Shown here: positions 43,452-47,609 of the stretch, piece after piece
Layout: every line of letters begins with the position of its first letter
Numbering within the stretch: position 1 is the first letter of the stretch
Source of the DNA: a virus
Reading direction: 5' to 3' (one strand)
Virus record (IMG/VR): IMGVR_UViG_3300032053_000130
Coordinates: 1 to 47,609 of that record
Length of the DNA stretch: 47,609 nt
Translations under genes and position numbers: made by a program
The notes under the pieces: model-generated
Seen by the model: the letters and a program-made list of their open reading frames with translations, nothing else
Told to the model about the DNA's origin: nothing
The model's database searches: none

Positions 43452-46400
43452 TAGTAGCCTACAGGTCTTTCGCTATAGAGTACTTTGCGAATGATTTGTT
43501 CTATTTCTTGTTTGTCACGCTGATTGACTTGTATTGTCACAGTGTTATTGTAATTTGAACCGTTGCCACCACCAGTACTAGTAGGCGTTGTCTTTATTGA
43601 ATTCATTAATGACATCAAATTGGCTGCACCTGCCTTTTTTGTTGAATCACTATCAAATACAAATTCTTTACCATGAACCATGCCTGCAATGTCATTAGAT
43701 GACCCTGATCCTGTGTAACCTCCACGCTTGAATCTATCACCGCCAATAAACATTGACTTCATAGACGTCTTATCAGCATCTGATAAATTAGCAGATTCAC
43801 CACTTATTACATGTTCTAAATCTTTTCTTATTGCTTCACGATCAAGATCTCTGTGGCGCATTCTAACTGCACCAATTCCACCAAATATATTCTCTGCAAC
43901 TAATCTAGAGTCGCCTGTCATTTTATCAATATCACTTTGTATTTTCTCAGATATCGAATTAAACATTTGAGATGAAAGCTTTTTCTCTTTTGCAGAAGCC
44001 CCTGTAGCAAACTTGTAAACATCACCCATTCCAACAGCTTTTGCACCTTTAAACGACAAACCTGAATATTGTTTCTCAAGTTCACCCAATGTGGCTTCAC
44101 CTGACTGCAACTTTCCAATTCCAGCATCAGCTCCTTCTAACTCAGCAGTTGCAGCACTGTATTGTCGCTGCCAATCAGGAGTTCTTTCAGCTTCAGGCGT
44201 ATGTTCAAGCTCTTTTACTCGTGCTGATAATTGTTCTCTAGCTTTCATTGCAATTCGTAAATCTTTACTAAACTGTTCTTTTGTTTGTTTTGTTGATTTA
44301 TAATCTTTACCCAACCAATTCTCAATTAACACATACAACTTTTCTATTGTCAAATAAATGTCTCTAAGCCAACGCTGTATTTGCTGTTCAATTATATCTT
44401 GAATAGGCTTTGTACCCTGCGCTATTATATTGGCTTGCTTTTTTCCTTCTTTATCAAGTCTTTTAACTTCTTCGTCTGATATCTGTTTACCAAGACTATC
44501 TAAACTCTTACCATTTTCTGCTAAATCTTCAACCATTTTCCATTGATCAGCTGACAATCCGAATGATTTTCCCATCTCCATAAATTCTTTTCGATACTTA
44601 ATCAATGCACCATATAATTCTTTCGGATCCTCAATATTTATCTTCAAATTCTTTTGCTTAACGACAGCTTTAACAGCTGCAGAAATTTGCTCAGCCGGCT
44701 TCAATGCTTCAAATGCTCTAATGCTTTTCTCAAATGCAGATGCATCAGATTCAAAAATAGTCTCATTCAACATCTTAAATCTTTTTTGCTGATCTGTTAG
44801 TGACTTCAAATGCTCTTCATCACCAGCGCTTAAAGACTTTCCTTGCTTTGCTAGCTTAGCCTGTCTAGCTGTCAAAGCCTCAACTTCTTTATCTCTTTCT
44901 TCTCGATTAGCTTTTAGTGCATCATGTTCTTTACCAAGAATGCTCATTGCATCAGTCTGATCCATAACTAACATTTTTTGTTGATCTGTCATAGTGCTTG
45001 ACAAACTAACTAAACTTGATGCTAATTTAGTAGCTTCTTTTTGACCAAACTTTGAACCCTTAACTAGATTTGCCATGGCCGTCGAAACATCAGTAACATT
45101 TGTTCCATATAACATTAATCCCTGCGCTGCATTCATAACACTTGAAAAGAATCTAGACGTTGTCATTTCTGATTTAGCTGCATCATGTCTTAACATTGTA
45201 AATGTTCGGCCCAACTCAGAAACTCCAACATTCATATCAGTGACCCACTCACCAGAAATAGCTGCCATCTCACCAAATGACTTACCTGACAGCATCGACA
45301 TGTGCTCAACTTCAACAAATGTCTCACCGCCTCGCTTCATAACATCATTAAGCTTTATGCCCGCATTAGTCAAAGCTCCAACATTTTGTAAAGCCTCATC
45401 ATACTTCATTCCAACACGATCAAACATTGACGACAATGTCTTAATGTACCCATCTGTGGACTTGGCCCCTGCTAAATTTCCATTTTCAATTTTATCCCAT
45501 GCATCACTTCCAGCAGCCCCAAATAAAAACAATTGCTTTCGACTTTCTGACACTTCCTTATTAAACTTCAATATCATCATTATTATACCAGCAATACCAC
45601 CAAGAGCAAGTAATGGTGCTGCCAATTTACCAACAACTCCCAATAACTGAGCGCCTTGCTCTCCTGCAACTGCCTTAACTGCACCTGGCGATGCCTTTTC
45701 TGCTATTTTTTCAGTAATAGTCGGCTTCTTCTTAAATCCTAACTCATCTCGTAAATGCTTTCGCTCTTCTCTAAAAATCTTTCCTCGTTCAAGCCAACCA
45801 ACATGCTGTGTCTTCAGTGCTATTGATTGCAGTCTTGCTTCTTTCAATCTATCTTTCAATTCTTCTTTTCTTACCTTCTTTGTCTTCATAAACAATTCAT
45901 GATGCTTCTTCTCAAACTTAGTCTGCTTCTCATCATAAGAAACATACTTCTTAGCTTGTTTTAACGCTTCTTCATCTGTCATATCCTTATTCATCTTCTT
46001 AATTTCAGTAGCCAATGCAGAAACCATCTCTGCTCGTTCTTGCTGCATCTTTTTCAACTGTTTAGTTCTATCTATCTCTTCTTCTTGCAACTTTGCAAGC
46101 GTCTCTTGACGTTGCTCTTGTTCTATATCAAACTTTTCTCTCTCTTGCTCTAAATTCAATAAATCAGATTCTATCTTATTCTGATCTTCTTTCAATTTGT
46201 TAGCTTGCTCAAGAGGCTCATTAGCTGCCTCCATCATATTCTTTTGAATTTCAGCAATTTTCTCGCCAGCCTGCTGCTGCTCTGCAATGTGCGACTCTAT
46301 CTTTTTTCGAGCTTCATCTGTATCTTTACCTGACAATTTGTTAATATTCTCTTGTGCTTTAGCAATCTTACCATGCTGTGATTCTAAATCTTTACCATAC

Positions 46401-46708
46401 TTGGATTGCAACTTACCAATTTTATCGATTGCATCAGCATGATCTTTATCTAGACTAGCAAATTGTTTTCTAGTATTAACTATTTTCTCATCAATACTCT
46501 TGAGTCTTTCGCTACTCTTCAGTCTATCTTTATCAGCAGAATCTATTTGCTTACTAACTTTAGCAATCGACTGCTCGAGTTCTTTCCAACCCATATCAAT
46601 AGGCTCTTTACGAAGCTTATCACCTATCTGTTTGCCCAAAGCCTTTACTTTAGCTTCGTCAATATCACCAAACTCGAGATCAACTACTATTTTAGAATTT
46701 CGAGCCAT
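43451..46708 (-). CDS. Tape measure protein (1085 aa)
   Basis: Residues 40-330 are a long, highly charged coiled coil (many Glu/Lys/Gln heptads). At about 350-385 lies a hydrophobic stretch (LLGVVGKLAAPLLALGGIAG, then IIMMILKF), typical of the membrane-active part. A mixed helical region follows, and near residue 1015 the family signature FKRGGYTGSGSSNDIAGMVHG-KEFVFDS appears, ending in a short Gly/Asn-rich linker and a helix. The signature resembles the C-terminal GGyTG-G---evaG-VH-gE-V of tape measures. The gene follows two chaperone-like genes, as in other tailed phages. With the usual ruler value of about 0.15 nm per residue this would fit a tail of roughly 160 nm. No lysozyme or peptidase domain is seen. 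Confidence 0.9.
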   Translation of the reverse strand: MARNSKIVVDLEFGDIDEAKVKALGKQIGDKLRKEPIDMGWKELEQSIAKVSKQIDSADKDRLKSSERLKSIDEKIVNTRKQFASLDKDHADAIDKIGKLQSKYGKDLESQHGKIAKAQENINKLSGKDTDEARKKIESHIAEQQQAGEKIAEIQKNMMEAANEPLEQANKLKEDQNKIESDLLNLEQEREKFDIEQEQRQETLAKLQEEEIDRTKQLKKMQQERAEMVSALATEIKKMNKDMTDEEALKQAKKYVSYDEKQTKFEKKHHELFMKTKKVRKEELKDRLKEARLQSIALKTQHVGWLERGKIFREERKHLRDELGFKKKPTITEKIAEKASPGAVKAVAGEQGAQLLGVVGKLAAPLLALGGIAGIIMMILKFNKEVSESRKQLFLFGAAGSDAWDKIENGNLAGAKSTDGYIKTLSSMFDRVGMKYDEALQNVGALTNAGIKLNDVMKRGGETFVEVEHMSMLSGKSFGEMAAISGEWVTDMNVGVSELGRTFTMLRHDAAKSEMTTSRFFSSVMNAAQGLMLYGTNVTDVSTAMANLVKGSKFGQKEATKLASSLVSLSSTMTDQQKMLVMDQTDAMSILGKEHDALKANREERDKEVEALTARQAKLAKQGKSLSAGDEEHLKSLTDQQKRFKMLNETIFESDASAFEKSIRAFEALKPAEQISAAVKAVVKQKNLKINIEDPKELYGALIKYRKEFMEMGKSFGLSADQWKMVEDLAENGKSLDSLGKQISDEEVKRLDKEGKKQANIIAQGTKPIQDIIEQQIQRWLRDIYLTIEKLYVLIENWLGKDYKSTKQTKEQFSKDLRIAMKAREQLSARVKELEHTPEAERTPDWQRQYSAATAELEGADAGIGKLQSGEATLGELEKQYSGLSFKGAKAVGMGDVYKFATGASAKEKKLSSQMFNSISEKIQSDIDKMTGDSRLVAENIFGGIGAVRMRHRDLDREAIRKDLEHVISGESANLSDADKTSMKSMFIGGDRFKRGGYTGSGSSNDIAGMVHGKEFVFDSDSTKKAGAANLMSLMNSIKTTPTSTGGGNGSNYNNTVTIQVNQRDKQEIEQIIRKVLYSERPVGY

Positions 46709-46709
46709 A

Positions 46710-47120
46710 CTATTCCTTTTCTACTACACCCTTAGCATCCACATCGCCTGACTCTCTTTTCTCGACTGACAACTTAATAACCTTATCCAACACGCAATAC
46801 TCGTTAAACAAATAATCTACTAACTCATCACCAAACGAAGAAACAATCTCCAACTTCTGCTTCAACATTCCCTTAGGATCTAACTTAACTTCATTAACTG
46901 AAACAATTGCCCTTGCAACAGTCTCAACTTTCAATGACTGAACACTTGCCTCTGTATCACTATACCTATTACTATTCTCAAATATCTCAATAACTTCTTT
47001 AGCCATCAACGGTGCCAGCACTATCTTAACATCTGCTACTGTAACAAGTCGCTCTTGATACTTATATGTCTCTAATGACTTTAATGCATCAAACGCCTTT
47101 GTCTCATTTTCATTAGCCAT
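46710..47120 (-). CDS. Tail assembly chaperone-like protein 2 (136 aa)
   Basis: I choose the ATG at 47120, 7 bases after AAGGAG; an ATG two codons earlier is too close to it. The protein shares a core with the upstream protein: SLKVETVARAIVSVNEVKL and LEIVSSFGDELVDYLFNEYCVLDKVI match HKLETLCRAITHVNKMSL and RQIISSWHQELIDELYVEY in the other. The pattern (vara-vSvne..., l...l..el.d.L..eY..l) is usual in chaperones encoded directly before the tape measure. They coat and solubilise it during tail assembly. The start overlaps the upstream stop by 8 bases. No slippery sequence is seen. Confidence 0.65.
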   Translation of the reverse strand: MANENETKAFDALKSLETYKYQERLVTVADVKIVLAPLMAKEVIEIFENSNRYSDTEASVQSLKVETVARAIVSVNEVKLDPKGMLKQKLEIVSSFGDELVDYLFNEYCVLDKVIKLSVEKRESGDVDAKGVVEKE

Positions 47121-47571
47121 TTTCATTCTCCTTTACATCTGTTTTAATATTCATTGCTTCTCTCTTTGCTTCAGCATCTTTAACACCTATCACATTTGTC
47201 TGTGCTGTCATCTCGATATTCTTGAAGAAATTGTCTATTGAAGTCAACAATCTAGCATATTCTACATATAACTCATCAATCAATTCCTGGTGCCAACTTG
47301 AAATAATCTGTCTTTTCTCATTCACACTCATCTTATCTAAGGACATTTTATTGACATGAGTTATTGCTCTACAAAGAGTCTCTAACTTATGCTGGTAAAT
47401 GAATGCTTGTCCCCACAAATTCATACAATCAATAAATGTATCTGTCTCATCTTTAGCACCCAATGTCCTAATAGTTACTATAAAATTCTCAACTGGCACA
47501 TCTTTTGACCTATGTCGTATCTCAGAAATAGCATTCATGGCCAACAACGGATCTTCAAACTTCTTTGTCAT
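47113..47571 (-). CDS. Tail assembly chaperone-like protein 1 (152 aa)
   Basis: The ATG at 47571 has an AAGGAGT site. The protein is helical, with LETLCRAITHVNKMSLDKM and IISSWHQELIDELYVEYARLL matching the next gene's product, and it has a charged C-terminal tail (EAKREAMNIKTDVKENENG). In many phages two chaperone forms are made from one gene by ribosomal frameshift. Here two separate, overlapping paralogous genes seem to take these roles. The assignment rests on the position before the tape measure, the size and the shared pattern. Confidence 0.65.
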   Translation of the reverse strand: MTKKFEDPLLAMNAISEIRHRSKDVPVENFIVTIRTLGAKDETDTFIDCMNLWGQAFIYQHKLETLCRAITHVNKMSLDKMSVNEKRQIISSWHQELIDELYVEYARLLTSIDNFFKNIEMTAQTNVIGVKDAEAKREAMNIKTDVKENENG

Positions 47572-47585
47572 AATGACTCCTTAAT

Positions 47586-47609
47586 TTATCGTGATTTTTG
47601 AATCTGATC
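47586..47609 (-). CDS. Possible 3' end of a further upstream gene (partial)
   Basis: The eight codons from the right edge to TAA at 47586-47588 (DQIQKSR, stop) could be the end of the preceding gene, 14 bases before the next ATG. Such spacing is normal in this operon. The fragment is too short to identify. Confidence 0.35.
   Translation of the reverse strand, partial: DQIQKSR

Noticed and set aside
45075-45650. 191-codon open frame on the plus strand
   Set aside because: It is antisense to the tape measure gene and its product has no recognisable pattern; all accepted genes are on the other strand.
47105-47130. Possible -1 frameshift between the two chaperone-like genes
   Set aside because: The overlap (GAAAATGAAAATGGCTAATG) has no X-XXY-YYZ heptamer, and the second gene has its own AAGGAG and ATG.
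1-47609. tRNA genes, CRISPR arrays, integrase or attachment sites
   Set aside because: None was seen. The only regular repeats are within coding regions of structural proteins.

Overview
The window is part of the genome of a tailed bacteriophage with a contractile tail (a myovirus). It is AT-rich by eye, with tightly packed genes and strong AGGAG-type ribosome binding sites. Every gene I accept is on the minus strand, so the biological order runs from position 47609 down to 1. The evidence for a contractile phage is a syntenic tail/baseplate block: paired tail-assembly-chaperone-like genes, a tape measure protein, a baseplate hub, a beta-helical spike, and then W/gp25-like, J/gp6-like and I-like wedge proteins in the order known from P2 and T4. 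The host cannot be named from this sequence. No tRNA, rRNA, integrase or CRISPR array is visible.

Region 1 (47571 to 7109) is one structural operon with almost no spacing. Nine junctions use TAATG or ATGA stop-start overlaps. It encodes two tail-assembly-chaperone-like paralogues, the tape measure (1085 aa), two small paralogous baseplate or tail proteins, the hub (728 aa) and the spike (699 aa). The spike carries 14 consecutive nine-residue beta-helix repeats. A free-standing homing endonuclease gene lies next, with its ribosome binding site inside a hairpin. After it come a repetitive 205-aa protein and several very large baseplate proteins: 1198 aa, 1881 aa with about ten ASH/HYDIN-type repeats, 494 aa, 1183 aa (FN3 plus J-like) and 2157 aa (Ig/OmpL47-like repeats plus an I-like wedge domain). 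The operon ends with a small virion protein, an FtsK/SpoIIIE-type motor ATPase (818 aa), a small protein, a 961-aa virion protein and a 180-aa protein. A clear rho-independent terminator at 7065-7089 closes it.

Region 2 (7039 to 1) is a DNA metabolism block. It holds a UvsW-like superfamily 2 helicase split by an intein exactly in the DEAH box, a winged-helix replication-initiator-like protein, a DnaC/IstB-like helicase loader, a DnaB-like replicative helicase, a 56-aa protein, a NucS-like PD-(D/E)XK nuclease, a 61-aa protein, and the start of a trigger-factor-like chaperone that runs off the left edge.

The parts that stand out are the FtsK-type DNA motor inside a tail operon, which shares N-terminal tag-like sequences with a neighbour; the phage-encoded trigger factor N-domain; the six-HTH PD-(D/E)XK homing endonuclease with a hairpin-masked start; and the fusion of wedge proteins to long arrays of extracellular-type Ig repeats. 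No peptidoglycan hydrolase domain was recognised in the spike, hub or baseplate proteins.
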